Source: Salinihabitans flavidus (lineage in GTDB: Bacteria; Pseudomonadota; Alphaproteobacteria; Rhodobacterales; Rhodobacteraceae). Taken from it: a DNA stretch of 64,000 nt. The notes below the pieces were generated by a model. That model saw only the letters and a list, made by a program, of their open reading frames with translations, did no database searches and had not been told where the DNA came from. Position numbers and translations under genes: made by a program. Positions 26,945 through 36,609 of this stretch are shown one piece after another (position 1 is the stretch's first letter; each line of letters begins with the position of its first letter). Where the stretch lies: contig NZ_FODS01000009.1 in assembly GCF_900110425.1 (NCBI RefSeq), positions 1-64,000 on the forward strand, written 5' to 3'.

Positions 26945-28600
26945 CTAGTTTGACGGAACGACGCCATAGCCCTCAGGAAACCGTTCCGCAAGATCACGTC
27001 GCAGCAAATGTTTCTGCACTTTACCCGACGCCGTTTTCGGAAGAGTGTCGCGATACTCTACATATTCTGGCCATTTCTGCCGTGCCAGCCCCTGTTTTTC
27101 CAGCCACGCGGCAAGCACCTTCCGGTCGGGACGGTCGCGCCCTGCGGGAATTAGGCAGACCGCCACACCTTCGCCCAGCCGGACATGGCGCATGGCGACC
27201 ACGGCGGCCTCTTCTATCGCAGGATGGTTATGCAATGTGTCTTCGATCTCTTTGGCGGAGAGGTTTTCGCCACCTCTGATAATAAGGTCCTTTTTTCGTC
27301 CAGTAATAGTCAGAACTCCGTTCGAATCGACCCACCCAAGATCGCCGGTGCGGAAATACCCATCGGCATCAAAACTGTCGGGATTTTCAGTCGGATCGGT
27401 ATAGCCGCGGAACAGGCTCGGACCCTTCGCGCAAATCTCACCCTCTTGCCCCGGTCGAACGACTGCGTCATCTTCGCCGCGCACCACGACCTCCCAGCCG
27501 TTGATATATCCATCAGTTGTCGCGGCCAGAACACTATCCTCAAGACAACCCTGAGTAATCATTGGAGCCTCTGAACTACCGAAGACACGGAAGGCACGAC
27601 AATTCGTAAACGTCGACATAGCTCGCTCGATTACCGAGGGCGGCACTGATGCGCCGCCACAGCCGAAAATTCGCAAGCTTTCCAAGCCCGTTCCCTTTTG
27701 TGCAGCCGCAGCGATCAACTCGCTCAGGAAAGGTGTGGCGCCGATCATGAAATCGACGCCGTGGCTGTCGATGAGGTCGCAGGCGCGCTCGCTGTCCCAA
27801 TGCTCCATGAAGATTGTTGTGCTGCCCAACGCAAACGGCGCCTCAATCCCATATGAGTAGCCAGTAACGTGGGTGACAGGGCTGGGCATCAGAAGTCGGG
27901 CCCTAGAGCCAAGATTCCATGCCTCGAAACTCGAGTTCACAGGTCGGATCGACTGATTATGGCTGTAGATCACACCTTTGGGGGTCCCGGTCGTCCCTGA
28001 GGTATAAATGATAAGTTTGGCAGAATCCGGATCGGCTCCGTCAAGGGGAGTGTCCAGAGTGTGCCCACGTCTGATGAGCCTTTCCAGTCCGTCGTCGTCG
28101 TCGCCAAGGATTGCGACATGATCCAGATCGGGGAGATCGTCGCGCAAAGACGTGATCATTGAAGGATAATCCACGCCACGAAATCTCTTAGGAATGAACA
28201 ATACCCGAGCACGGCAATCACGTAGGATGTGGCGCAGTTCGGCCTCGCGGTAGATGGGAATCACCGGATTGATCACGAAACCGGCCAACGCGCAGGCGGC
28301 ATTGATTAGCACCGTCTCAGGCCAATTGGGCAATTGAAAGCTGATGGTCTCACCGGGTCTTATCCCCATGTCCAACAAGCCACGCGCCAAGGCGCTGGCT
28401 TTTTCAAGAACCTCGCCATACCGCAGAACCATGCGCTCGCCGATCACGGCCTCATCGTCAGGACGGTCCTGCGCTTGTCGGCGCAGATGATCGGCCAGCG
28501 TCAACCCGCTCCACTCGCCAGCGTCTCGTCGCGCCGACCGTTCGCCCTGCTCGAATCGCAGATCCCAGTTTCCGATGCGTTCCAACACTGCGCCCATTCC
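26945..28600 (-). CDS. AMP-forming acyl-CoA ligase (cyclohexanecarboxylate-CoA ligase-like)
   Basis: An ANL-superfamily ligase of about 551 residues that activates a carboxylic acid to its CoA thioester. The P-loop IIYTSGTTGTPKGVIYSHNQ, the hinge region FRTGDLGWVD-SNGVLTITGRKKDLI and the catalytic C-terminal Lys in LPKTASGKVQKHLL are intact. The frame opens at 28624, but GGAGGGGG lies just before the ATG at 28600 (MGAVLERIGNW), so I prefer that. It serves a substrate brought in by the Liv system upstream; acyl-CoA dehydrogenases and a hydratase continue the pathway. Confidence 0.9.
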   Translation of the reverse strand, partial: GMGAVLERIGNWDLRFEQGERSARRDAGEWSGLTLADHLRRQAQDRPDDEAVIGERMVLRYGEVLEKASALARGLLDMGIRPGETISFQLPNWPETVLINAACALAGFVINPVIPIYREAELRHILRDCRARVLFIPKRFRGVDYPSMITSLRDDLPDLDHVAILGDDDDGLERLIRRGHTLDTPLDGADPDSAKLIIYTSGTTGTPKGVIYSHNQSIRPVNSSFEAWNLGSRARLLMPSPVTHVTGYSYGIEAPFALGSTTIFMEHWDSERACDLIDSHGVDFMIGATPFLSELIAAAAQKGTGLESLRIFGCGGASVPPSVIERAMSTFTNCRAFRVFGSSEAPMITQGCLEDSVLAATTDGYINGWEVVVRGEDDAVVRPGQEGEICAKGPSLFRGYTDPTENPDSFDADGYFRTGDLGWVDSNGVLTITGRKKDLIIRGGENLSAKEIEDTLHNHPAIEEAAVVAMRHVRLGEGVAVCLIPAGRDRPDRKVLAAWLEKQGLARQKWPEYVEYRDTLPKTASGKVQKHLLRRDLAERFPEGYGVVPSN

Positions 28601-28645
28601 CCCTCCAATGTTTAGGCGCGACATGTAAATGCGCCTAAAATCTTC

Positions 28646-29359
28646 CTAAACTGCCAGATATCGGTCCTTCAGCGTCGGGTCTGCGTCAAAGTCCTGCCAG
28701 TTCCCGGAAAACACGATCACGCCACTGTCGATGAGAAACACCCGTTCGGTGCAAGCACGCACGAAAGCCAGATTCTGCTCGGCAATCAACAGCGAAAGCC
28801 CCATTTTCCGCAGTCGTGCAATATCGCGGGCCATCTCGTCCACCACGACGGGCGCCAAGCCTTCGACCGGCTCATCCAGACATAGCAGCCGCGCGCACCC
28901 GAACACGCCGCGCGCCACGGCGACAAGCTGCTGCTGCCCGCCGCTAAGCTGCCCACCACCGCGATCTTTCAGCGGCTCAAGCAATGGAAAGCTCTGCCAG
29001 ATGTCCTCCATACTCACAGAGGCTCCGCGTCCCCGCGCCGCGATCCTCCCAAGGGCGATATTCTCTGTCACGGTGATGTCGGGATAGATGCGCCTGTCCT
29101 CGGGAACCAGCATCAACCCAGCGCGCGCGCGGTTTTCGGTGCTCATGCCGGTGAGGGACTGGCCGCCGAATTCGATCAGCCCGCTGCTGCGTGGTCCGGC
29201 GTCCAAAAGCGCCTTCAACAGGGTAGATTTACCGGCCCCGTTGCGCCCCAGAAGCGCGATACTTTCGCCTTCGTCCACATTCAAGGCAACGGAATGCAGA
29301 ATATGGCTGCCCCCATACCAGGCATCCAGCCCTGAGACATTCAGCAAAGGTTCAGTCAT
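28646..29359 (-). CDS. livF: Branched-chain-type ABC transporter ATPase (LivF)
   Basis: A 237-residue ABC ATPase: Walker A GRNGAGKSTLL, signature LSGGQQQLVAVAR, Walker B RLLCLDEPVEGLAP. Length and sequence fit LivF, one of the paired ATPases of the HAAT family. The ATG at 29359 overlaps the livG stop by eight bases; the longer frame to 29416 is rejected. In this operon the transporter probably carries an aromatic, alicyclic or short acid instead of leucine, as the gene neighbours are acyl-CoA enzymes. Confidence 0.93.
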   Translation of the reverse strand: MTEPLLNVSGLDAWYGGSHILHSVALNVDEGESIALLGRNGAGKSTLLKALLDAGPRSSGLIEFGGQSLTGMSTENRARAGLMLVPEDRRIYPDITVTENIALGRIAARGRGASVSMEDIWQSFPLLEPLKDRGGGQLSGGQQQLVAVARGVFGCARLLCLDEPVEGLAPVVVDEMARDIARLRKMGLSLLIAEQNLAFVRACTERVFLIDSGVIVFSGNWQDFDADPTLKDRYLAV

Positions 29360-30116
29360 GTCCAAGATATACCTCGCGCACATTCGGATCAGCGCGCACA
29401 TCCGCTGGCGCGCCATCGGCTATGATCCGGCCCTGATGTAACACGGTGAGCCGTGTCGCGAGGCCAAAGACCACCTCCATGTCATGTTCGGTCAGAAGCA
29501 GCGTCAGCCCATGCGTATCGCGCAGCCGGGCAATCATCGCCACCGCGTCGGCGCGGTCGGCAGGCGACATGCCTGCCGTCGGCTCATCAAGCATCACCAA
29601 TGTCGGGCGAAGAGCCAATGACATTGCCAACTCCAGACGCTTCTTGTCGCCATGCGCGAGGATGCGCGCGGGCCGGTCGGCGGCCGCTGCCAGATCAAGT
29701 TCGCTCATCAGTTCATCCACCTCGGCACGCAACTCCGCAGCCGGTGCAAGGCTAAATAGGCGCCGGGCCGTTCCACGGGCGAGGCGGTCGCGCATTTCGA
29801 CGGCGACGGTCATGTTTTCGCGCGCGGTCATTTCGGGAAAGATCCGCGCAACCTGAAACGTGCGTCCGATCCCCATCTGGACGCGCCGCCACCCCCGCAA
29901 GCCGGTAATCTCGCGTCCTTCGAGGGAGATGACGCCCTTGTCGCTTGGCACCTCTCCGCTGAGGCATTTGAAGAGTGTCGTCTTGCCCGCGCCATTCGGG
30001 CCGATCACCACGCGCGATTCCCCCGGGGCAATGCTTAGTTCTACGTCGTGGAGAACTTGAACAAGGCCATAGGACTTGCAAAGCGCCTTCGCCTCAAGAA
30101 TTGGAGCATCTGTCAT
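29352..30116 (-). CDS. livG: Branched-chain-type ABC transporter ATPase (LivG)
   Basis: A 254-residue ATPase with Walker A GPNGAGKTTLFKCLSG, the LivG-specific long Q-loop region (GIGRTFQVARIFPEMTARENM), signature ILAHGDKKRLELAMSLA and Walker B LVMLDEPTAGMSP. The ABC signature reads AHGDKKRLE in place of LSGGQ, as is normal for LivG. It overlaps livM by four bases. Confidence 0.93.
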   Translation of the reverse strand: MTDAPILEAKALCKSYGLVQVLHDVELSIAPGESRVVIGPNGAGKTTLFKCLSGEVPSDKGVISLEGREITGLRGWRRVQMGIGRTFQVARIFPEMTARENMTVAVEMRDRLARGTARRLFSLAPAAELRAEVDELMSELDLAAAADRPARILAHGDKKRLELAMSLALRPTLVMLDEPTAGMSPADRADAVAMIARLRDTHGLTLLLTEHDMEVVFGLATRLTVLHQGRIIADGAPADVRADPNVREVYLGHD

Positions 30117-31084
30117 CCCTTGGCCTCCTCCCTCGTCCGACCGACGCGCAAGAGCAGGCCAAGGATTCCCCCCGGAACCGCCAGCACTACCACCAACAGC
30201 AGAATGCCCGAGGTCATATCCGCCAGACCCAGCATGTTTCGCGTTCCGTAATCAAGCATGCCGAACAGGATTGCCCCCAGTGCCGGACCCCAAAACCGGC
30301 TGGTGCCGCCCAGAAGGGCATAGAGTATCGGCATGGTGGACATCGACCAATGCGCGATTTCTGGGGAGACGATCTGTGACCACGGTGCCATGACCGCACC
30401 GGCCAGAGCTGCGAAAACCCCCGATACGCAAAACGCCAACAGTTGCCATCTGCGCACATTCGCACCCAGAAAGGATGTTCGCAGGCGGTCTTGCTTGATC
30501 GCCTGCAACAGACGTCCCGTAGGCGAATGGGTGAAACACCAGAGCGCCAGCGCGGCCAAGGTCATCGAAAGGACGATGAAAACATAATACATGTCTCCAT
30601 CAAGAGATAGGCGCAGCGATCCGACGCCGATTTCCGGGCGGCGGATACCCACCAACCCATCCGCCCGACCCAAAGCGTCAGTTTTGGTGATAACGATATG
30701 CACGAGGGCGGAAAAGGCCAGCGTCAGAATGGCGAAATAGGTCCCCGAGGCACGGCGCAGTGCGACAAAACCGAATACCCAAGCCAGCACGCCGCCCGAG
30801 AGGGCCGCCAGAACCAGTGTCAACAGGAACGGCACCTCGGGCGCTGAAAGTGAAAACTTGGCCATCGTGTAGGCACCGGCGGCCAAGAACATCGAATGGC
30901 CGAAACTCAGCAGCCCTGCACCCGCGAAAAGCAGGTTCCAGGACAGCGCGAAAACGATGTTTATCGCCACAAGGCCAGCCAGGAAAACCACGCCCGAGTT
31001 GGCCACAAGAGGCACGCATAAGAACGCCGCGCCCCCCAGGCCGGCCAGGGCCATCGTCTTTGCAAGATCGCGGTTCATACCCAC
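30113..31084 (-). CDS. livM: Branched-chain-type ABC transporter permease (LivM)
   Basis: A 323-residue membrane protein with eight to nine hydrophobic segments and the LivM motifs LLSFGHSMFLAAGAY and GGTSRFWGPALGAILFGML. It pairs with LivH to form the membrane channel. It overlaps livG by four bases and livH by ten, indicating a tightly coupled operon. Confidence 0.93.
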   Translation of the reverse strand: MGMNRDLAKTMALAGLGGAAFLCVPLVANSGVVFLAGLVAINIVFALSWNLLFAGAGLLSFGHSMFLAAGAYTMAKFSLSAPEVPFLLTLVLAALSGGVLAWVFGFVALRRASGTYFAILTLAFSALVHIVITKTDALGRADGLVGIRRPEIGVGSLRLSLDGDMYYVFIVLSMTLAALALWCFTHSPTGRLLQAIKQDRLRTSFLGANVRRWQLLAFCVSGVFAALAGAVMAPWSQIVSPEIAHWSMSTMPILYALLGGTSRFWGPALGAILFGMLDYGTRNMLGLADMTSGILLLVVVLAVPGGILGLLLRVGRTREEAKG

Positions 31085-31968
31085 TCCGTCCTTCCTTTTG
31101 TCAAAAGCCCCTGCGGACGGATCAGCAACAATCCGGCCAGCGCCACAAGATAGAAGATGCCGGGATAATTCGGGAACAGCATTCCACCGATGCTTTCGAT
31201 TTGACCAAGTAGTAGCGCCGCGAGAAACGCGCCGCGAATGCTGCCCATGCCGCCAACGATCACGACGCCGAATGCCTGAAGCAGAAACACGCCGCCCAAT
31301 TCAGGCGATAGTCCCTGATTGGCAACAAGAAGCCCGCCTGCAAGGCCGGCTAGGGCGAAGGAAATGACAACGGTGATCAGGTAAATCCGTGTCACGTCCA
31401 ACCCCAGAAGCCGCGCCATCCAGGCATCATGCGCGACGATGCGCACAAGCTTTCCGGTTTCCGTGCGAGCCATGAAAACTTCGAGCGCAACATAGACCAC
31501 AACGCCGCAGACGATGATGAAGATAGTAAAGGTCGGCGCGATCAAATCGCCGATGAACAATGCCGAATTCAGCGCCTCTGGCGGCATGATCGCACGAAAA
31601 TCGAGACCCCAGATAAGTTCGATTGCCCCTATACACACCATGAGCAACGCATATGTGGCGATCAGAGCATAGGCGTCCTCAACGTCACGCAGACGCCTGA
31701 AGATCGTCACATCGACCAGAACACCGAGCGCACCGACCACGGCTCCTGAAACCAGCGCCACGGCGATATAGGTCCATATCGACACTCCACCGCCCAACGC
31801 CTCGATCATGGCCCAGGCCAGGTAGGCGCCCACCATGAAAAATCCGCCATGGGCAAAATTTAGAATGTGTAGAATGCCGAAAATCAGCGTCAGTCCGGCC
31901 GCGACCAGAAAAGTTGCCATTGCCCAGGAGAGACCGCCGAACACGACCAGCCCGATATCCATCATCAT
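31075..31968 (-). CDS. livH: Branched-chain-type ABC transporter permease (LivH)
   Basis: A 297-residue permease with about eight membrane segments, the LivH motif ILNFAHGGFFMVGAYLAW near residue 35-52 and the EAA-like GGMGSIRGAFLAALLLGQIES near 240-260. Three Met codons open the frame; the first is used here but the start could be a few bases later. It lies 62 bp after the binding-protein gene. Confidence 0.93.
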   Translation of the reverse strand: MMMDIGLVVFGGLSWAMATFLVAAGLTLIFGILHILNFAHGGFFMVGAYLAWAMIEALGGGVSIWTYIAVALVSGAVVGALGVLVDVTIFRRLRDVEDAYALIATYALLMVCIGAIELIWGLDFRAIMPPEALNSALFIGDLIAPTFTIFIIVCGVVVYVALEVFMARTETGKLVRIVAHDAWMARLLGLDVTRIYLITVVISFALAGLAGGLLVANQGLSPELGGVFLLQAFGVVIVGGMGSIRGAFLAALLLGQIESIGGMLFPNYPGIFYLVALAGLLLIRPQGLLTKGRTEWV

Positions 31969-32030
31969 TGTGATTGTGCCCCTTCAGAAGGAACCGGGCG
32001 AGCGCGCCCCGCCCGGTTTGATCGTCGGTG

Positions 32031-33287
32031 TCAAAGGGTGGTCAATTCCAGCTTTTCACCCGGGTTTGCGGCCTCGATGACGTCCGCCCCGTCGATGGAA
32101 ATCGAATCGGTCACCTCGAACCCGGCTTCGGCGCTATTACTGGGCTCAATAAAGGCCATTTCCGCGTTTTTGATCGCTTGGTTATCCTCCGCGCGGATAG
32201 TGCGCGGCCCGGTGGCGCTATCAAAGGTCAGCCCCTTAAGCCCGTCGATCACCGCCTGAGTTTCTGTGCTGCCCGTTTTCTCGATAGAAGCCTTGTAGGC
32301 CAGCACCGCGGCTTGCGCCTCGGCGGCCCATCCAAGGGGATACTGGCTTCCGGTCCTGTTGACATATTCATCATAGAGGCGGTCCGAGATAGGATTGCCC
32401 GTGTTGGCCTTGTAATACCAATGGAACCCGGTCCAGCCGCGCGGAACCTGATTTCCCATCGCCGAGGCGACCAAAAACTCATTTGAGGAATCCACCAGAA
32501 CGTCGAGATTGTCGAACAATCCAAATGGCTTTGCCTGCTGATAGAGTGTTACCGCATCGCCCCCGTAAACCGACGTAAAGATGCCTTGCGGCTTCAGTCT
32601 TGTTGCCTGGGCGATAAAGGTCTTGTAGTCGCCCGCGCCATACGGAACCAGGATCGGATCAGGAATCTCGGGGCGATTGCCTGTGGTCTGCTCCCAACGC
32701 TTCGCCATCGCGTCGATGAACACGGCCCAAGTGGTCCGCCCGTATTCATGATCGGGAATGATCCCGACCCACTTGTTGACGTCGGGTTGGGTGTCGGCCA
32801 CATGCTGCACCATCCCGTGCGCGCGTGTGTAGGGGTTATCGCCAACGCGGAAGACATGGGGGCTGTAATTTTCGTGATTGATCTTCTCGGAACCGGCGCC
32901 CGACGTGATCATGATACCACCTTCGCCTTCCATCATCGTTCCCATGGCCAAGGCCACCGTGCTCGAAATCGCTCCCAGTTGCAGGTTCACTCCTGCTCCG
33001 GTCAATTCACGGGCGGCCACGGTGGCATCGTTCGGGTTGGCTTTTGAATCGCGAATCTCCAGAGCGACTTGTCGCCCATCAATGCCGCCCGCCTCATTGA
33101 TCCCCTCCACGGCGATCTCTGCGCCGACGCGCACGGCGTCGCCGATCAACTGCTGGGGACCGCTAAGCGGTGTCACCAGCCCGATAGGAATGGCCGTTTG
33201 CCCGCGCACGATACCCGGCGCGAATAACGGAATCGAAGCAGCGGCGCCCGCGCTAGCCAAGAGATGGCGTCTAGTCAGTCTGGTCAT
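32031..33287 (-). CDS. livK: Liv-type ABC transporter substrate-binding protein
   Basis: A 418-residue periplasmic binding protein with a twin-arginine-like leader (MTRLTRRHLLASAGAAASIPLF, RRHLLA) followed by the type I fold start TAIPIGLVTPLSGPQQLIGD. The family's IGAISSTVALAMGT and the GGIMITSGAGSEK segments are visible. The Tat-like leader is seen in many of these proteins. The ligand is not leucine-like with certainty; neighbouring genes suggest an organic acid that is then CoA-activated. Confidence 0.93.
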   Translation of the reverse strand: MTRLTRRHLLASAGAAASIPLFAPGIVRGQTAIPIGLVTPLSGPQQLIGDAVRVGAEIAVEGINEAGGIDGRQVALEIRDSKANPNDATVAARELTGAGVNLQLGAISSTVALAMGTMMEGEGGIMITSGAGSEKINHENYSPHVFRVGDNPYTRAHGMVQHVADTQPDVNKWVGIIPDHEYGRTTWAVFIDAMAKRWEQTTGNRPEIPDPILVPYGAGDYKTFIAQATRLKPQGIFTSVYGGDAVTLYQQAKPFGLFDNLDVLVDSSNEFLVASAMGNQVPRGWTGFHWYYKANTGNPISDRLYDEYVNRTGSQYPLGWAAEAQAAVLAYKASIEKTGSTETQAVIDGLKGLTFDSATGPRTIRAEDNQAIKNAEMAFIEPSNSAEAGFEVTDSISIDGADVIEAANPGEKLELTTL

Positions 33288-33322
33288 GGTTCTCTCCTCC
33301 TAGAAATAACCGTTGATGGCGA

Positions 33323-34120
33323 TTATTCGCCGGTAAATTCGGGTTTGCGCTTCTCACGAAATGCCGCCACCGCCTCTGCATGATCGCGGGACAGGTTCGA
33401 CATCATTTCATACGCGATCCCAGCATCCATGCTGGCGTGAACAAGGGCCTTGAGCGGCAGATTTGCGGTAATCTTGGTCCAGCGGATCGCCTTGATTGCT
33501 CCGCCGGCAAGGCGACGGGCAAGGCCGTAGGCCGCTTCGTCCAAGTTCTCGACTGGCACCGCGCGACTTATCAGGCCCATCTGCGCCGCATCAGTCGCAG
33601 GGATTGGGTCCCCTGTCATCAGGTATTCCCGCGCACGACCAAATCCGATCATCTGTGGCCAAAGGAATGCCCCGCCATCGCCCGCGACCAGCCCGATCGA
33701 AACATGCGGATCACCTATCTTGGCCTTCTCAGAAGCGATGACCACGTCGCAAGACAAGGCGACAGACGCGCCTAGTCCAAGGGCATGTCCGTTCATTCGG
33801 CAGATCAGAGGCTTTTCGAGATCGAGCTGCGAGAACAAAATGCGCTTGGCCTCTGTCGCAGTGATCTCGAAATTCGACGGCGTGTCGATCGCATCCTGCA
33901 TCCAGTCGACATCACCGCCAGCGCAAAACGCACGTCCCGCACCTGTAAGCACCACGATATCGGACTCCGGGTCGTCGTTTGCATCGGAAAAAACGCGCGA
34001 CAGCTCTGAATGCAGCTTTGCATTCACCGAATTGAGCGACTCGGGGAGGTTCAGGGTGATTGTCAGGATTCGTCCCTCGCGGGAAAACGTTATCGTCTCG
34101 TAGTCATCGAACAACGCCAT
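33323..34120 (-). CDS. Enoyl-CoA hydratase/isomerase family protein
   Basis: A 265-residue crotonase-fold enzyme. The oxyanion-hole sequences GAGRAFCAGGDVDWM and LALSCDVVIASEKAKIGDP are present, and the second catalytic position region is SIGLVAGDGGAFLWP, where the usual Glu is replaced by Asp/Gly, so hydratase versus isomerase or lyase activity is open. It lies between the acyl-CoA dehydrogenases and the Liv binding protein, doing a beta-oxidation-type step. Confidence 0.9.
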   Translation of the reverse strand: MALFDDYETITFSREGRILTITLNLPESLNSVNAKLHSELSRVFSDANDDPESDIVVLTGAGRAFCAGGDVDWMQDAIDTPSNFEITATEAKRILFSQLDLEKPLICRMNGHALGLGASVALSCDVVIASEKAKIGDPHVSIGLVAGDGGAFLWPQMIGFGRAREYLMTGDPIPATDAAQMGLISRAVPVENLDEAAYGLARRLAGGAIKAIRWTKITANLPLKALVHASMDAGIAYEMMSNLSRDHAEAVAAFREKRKPEFTGE

Positions 34121-34122
34121 TG

Positions 34123-35226
34123 TCAGGCCTCCTTGCCAGTGGATATTTCACCGCGCGCATCGGCAATCCGCTCCAGATGCCAGGCCTCGTCCCCAAGACC
34201 CAGTGAAAGCGCCTTGAGGCGGCGGAATGCCGAGCCAATGGGCAATTCCTCGGTCATGCCGATGCCCCCGTGTAGCTGGATCGCCTCGCGACCGATTTGC
34301 AGACACCGCGCGCAAACACCCTGTTTGGCCGCCGATAACGGGCTGACGCGTGCCTCGCCGGCAGGCAGGGAGAGGGCATGATTGGCCATCATAGCAAGCG
34401 ACCGCGCCTCCTCTAGCGCAATATTCAGATCCACCATGCGATGCTGAAGCGCCTGAAACGATCCGATCGGTTGCCCGAATTGCTCACGCGTCTTGAGATA
34501 CTCAAGCGTGCGCTCGTGCAGCAAGTCCGCCAGCCCGACCGCTTCGGCGCAAAGGGCGGCCGTCGCATGATCGAGCGCCTCGCTCAGCACGTCCTCGGCG
34601 GTATTGCCCTGACATAGAATGTCATCGTGCCCGATGGCGACATCGGTGAGCAGCAAATCCGCAGCATCTCCGCCGTCCAGCAGCCGCCGTTCGCGCAGCG
34701 AAATCCCTTCGCGATCAGCGGGAACGCGTAGCAATACAAGCGACCCCGCACCGTCAGAGGCCGAAATCAGGAAGTGGTCGGCCAGAGTCGCCCACGATAC
34801 CAGAGATTTTGTGCCGCTGAGGCGATGTCCACCGCCGCAATCCATCAAACGCAAATCCGGAGTGAAGGGCGCATGACGCTGGTTCGGCTCTTCGAGGGCG
34901 GGCAACTCGATGCTTTGACCTTCCAGCACATTCGCAAGGGATGTCTTCGCACCGGCGCCCGACAGCAGCCGTGCACCTAAGACCATCCCTTCGATGAGAG
35001 GCGCGCGCAGCAGCGCGCGTCCCGCCATCTCCATTATCACTGCCACTTCGACCGGCCCGCCGTCGATACCGCCTTCGGCTTCCGAAAACCCCGCGCCAAG
35101 CCAGCCCATGTCCGCGATCTCGCGCCATAGAGCACGATCCGCTTGCGGACGGCTCGGCAGCGATGCAAGCCAGCGTTCCGCAGTGTCGCGCAGCATGTTC
35201 TGTTCATCGCTCAGACTAAATTCCAC
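34123..35226 (-). CDS. Acyl-CoA dehydrogenase, short partner subunit
   Basis: A 367-residue flavoprotein of the acyl-CoA dehydrogenase superfamily. The C-terminal helical domain is clear (LEYLKTREQFGQPIGSFQAL, QLHGGIGMTEELPIG), while the middle beta domain is more divergent. It starts at GTG with GGGGAGAG ahead. It stands between the other dehydrogenase gene and the hydratase gene. Such side-by-side unequal dehydrogenases often form heteromers acting on CoA thioesters of cyclic or bulky acids; here that is inference. Confidence 0.9.
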   Translation of the reverse strand: MEFSLSDEQNMLRDTAERWLASLPSRPQADRALWREIADMGWLGAGFSEAEGGIDGGPVEVAVIMEMAGRALLRAPLIEGMVLGARLLSGAGAKTSLANVLEGQSIELPALEEPNQRHAPFTPDLRLMDCGGGHRLSGTKSLVSWATLADHFLISASDGAGSLVLLRVPADREGISLRERRLLDGGDAADLLLTDVAIGHDDILCQGNTAEDVLSEALDHATAALCAEAVGLADLLHERTLEYLKTREQFGQPIGSFQALQHRMVDLNIALEEARSLAMMANHALSLPAGEARVSPLSAAKQGVCARCLQIGREAIQLHGGIGMTEELPIGSAFRRLKALSLGLGDEAWHLERIADARGEISTGKEA

Positions 35227-35243
35227 AGCGCTCTCCCCTCTCT

Positions 35244-36434
35244 CTAAACACGCGTCGTTGGCAGGCCGAGGGCGTGCTTGGCGATGATATTGCGCTGAAT
35301 TTCGTTGCTACCGCCCCAGATCGTCGGGGCGCGCTGAAACAGGAAGTCATGAACGATGCCCATGCTACGCAGTTCCTCGTCGATGCCGGTCCCATCCGAG
35401 AGCATCTGGGGATCATAGGCCAGCGCATCGGGGCCTAGAACATCGACGGAAAACTCGGAAATTTCCTGAAGCAGCGAGCTGCCGCGAATCTTCAGCAGCG
35501 AGGATTCTGTCCCAGGTGCAGCACCGGCCGTAACGTCTGCCAAAAGCCGCAGCGACATCCACTCCAACGCGTGAATATCGACCTCGAACCGCGCGATCTT
35601 ATCACGGATGCGCCAGTCCTTCCCAAGCCCACGGGCTTGCGCGGCGCTTTCCGCTCGCGCGAGCAACCGACGCGCCTTTCCGGTTTCGGCAGACAGAACC
35701 CGCTCATGGCCCAGCAGGAACTTGGCATAGGTCCAGCCCTTGTTCTCCTCGCCTACTAAATTGGTGGCTGGCACGCGCACATCGTCGAAGAACACCTGGT
35801 TGAGATGCCGGAATCCGTCGATTGACTGGATCGGCTGAACATTGATTCCCGGTGTATTCATGTCGATTAGGAGGAACGAAATTCCCTGTTGCAGTCGGGC
35901 GTCGGAGTTGGTGCGCACGAGGCAGAACATCATGTCGGCCCACTGCGCCATGCTGGTCCATATCTTCGAACCGTTGACGACATAGGCGTCGCCATCCCGG
36001 CGGGCCTTTGTCGACAGGCGTGCAAGATCCGACCCCGCGCCCGGTTCGGAATATCCCTGACACCAGAATACGCTGTTGTCGACAATCCCCGGAAGGTGGC
36101 GCCGTTTTTGCTCTTCGTTCCCAAAGGTGAAGATCACCGGACCCGCATAGTTGACCCCGAAGGGCAACAGCCAAGGCGCGCCAGCGCGGGCAGTCTCTTC
36201 CTGAAAGATGTAGCTTTCAGATGCTCCCCATTCTTGCCCGCCATAGTCCTTGGGCCAGAACCCGGCCAGCCAGCCGCGACTCGCCAGAATGTCTTGCCAG
36301 CGCATGTAGTCATCACGCTGTAGCGGCTGGCCGTGAAGCACCTTGTCGCTGATGTCGCGGGGAAGCTGTGTCGAACAAAATTCGCGCACTTCGTCGCGAA
36401 AGTCGACCTCCGCGTTACTCCATAGGGCTGTCAC
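35244..36434 (-). CDS. Acyl-CoA dehydrogenase, long partner subunit
   Basis: A 396-residue flavoprotein. FAD-contact stretches CQGYSEPGAGSDLARLSTKA and YVVNGSKIWTSMAQWADMM and the C-terminal APTIWGGSNEIQRNIIAKHA identify the family; the last is typical of FadE-like proteins of steroid and cyclic-acid catabolism. The frame starts at TTG 36455, but GGGGAGGA stands 7 bp before a GTG at 36434, which I take as start. It is the first gene of the operon of dehydrogenases, hydratase, Liv transporter, ligase and TetR. Confidence 0.92.
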   Translation of the reverse strand: MTALWSNAEVDFRDEVREFCSTQLPRDISDKVLHGQPLQRDDYMRWQDILASRGWLAGFWPKDYGGQEWGASESYIFQEETARAGAPWLLPFGVNYAGPVIFTFGNEEQKRRHLPGIVDNSVFWCQGYSEPGAGSDLARLSTKARRDGDAYVVNGSKIWTSMAQWADMMFCLVRTNSDARLQQGISFLLIDMNTPGINVQPIQSIDGFRHLNQVFFDDVRVPATNLVGEENKGWTYAKFLLGHERVLSAETGKARRLLARAESAAQARGLGKDWRIRDKIARFEVDIHALEWMSLRLLADVTAGAAPGTESSLLKIRGSSLLQEISEFSVDVLGPDALAYDPQMLSDGTGIDEELRSMGIVHDFLFQRAPTIWGGSNEIQRNIIAKHALGLPTTRV

Positions 36435-36459
36435 AGAACTCCTCCCCAAGCTCAAATAT

Positions 36460-36480
36460 TGATTATTGATTCATTATTCA
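36460..36480. promoter_or_regulatory. AT-rich imperfect palindrome before the acyl-CoA operon
   Basis: TGATTATTGA-T-TCATTATTCA: two 10-bp arms matching at 8 of 10 positions, centred about 36 bp upstream of the GTG start of the first operon gene. Size and place fit a TetR-family operator, and the only regulator in the operon is the TetR at 26276-26923. Binding is inferred. Confidence 0.5.
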
Positions 36481-36609
36481 TTTTTTGATTCGAGTAAAGC
36501 TCTTTTGACGAAAGTCGACACCATCGTTGCGGACAGCGCGTCACACATGAGCGCGCCGGCAGGGTCGTGGTGCCCCGGGCCGAAGAACTGGATGGTCACG
36601 CTGACACCT

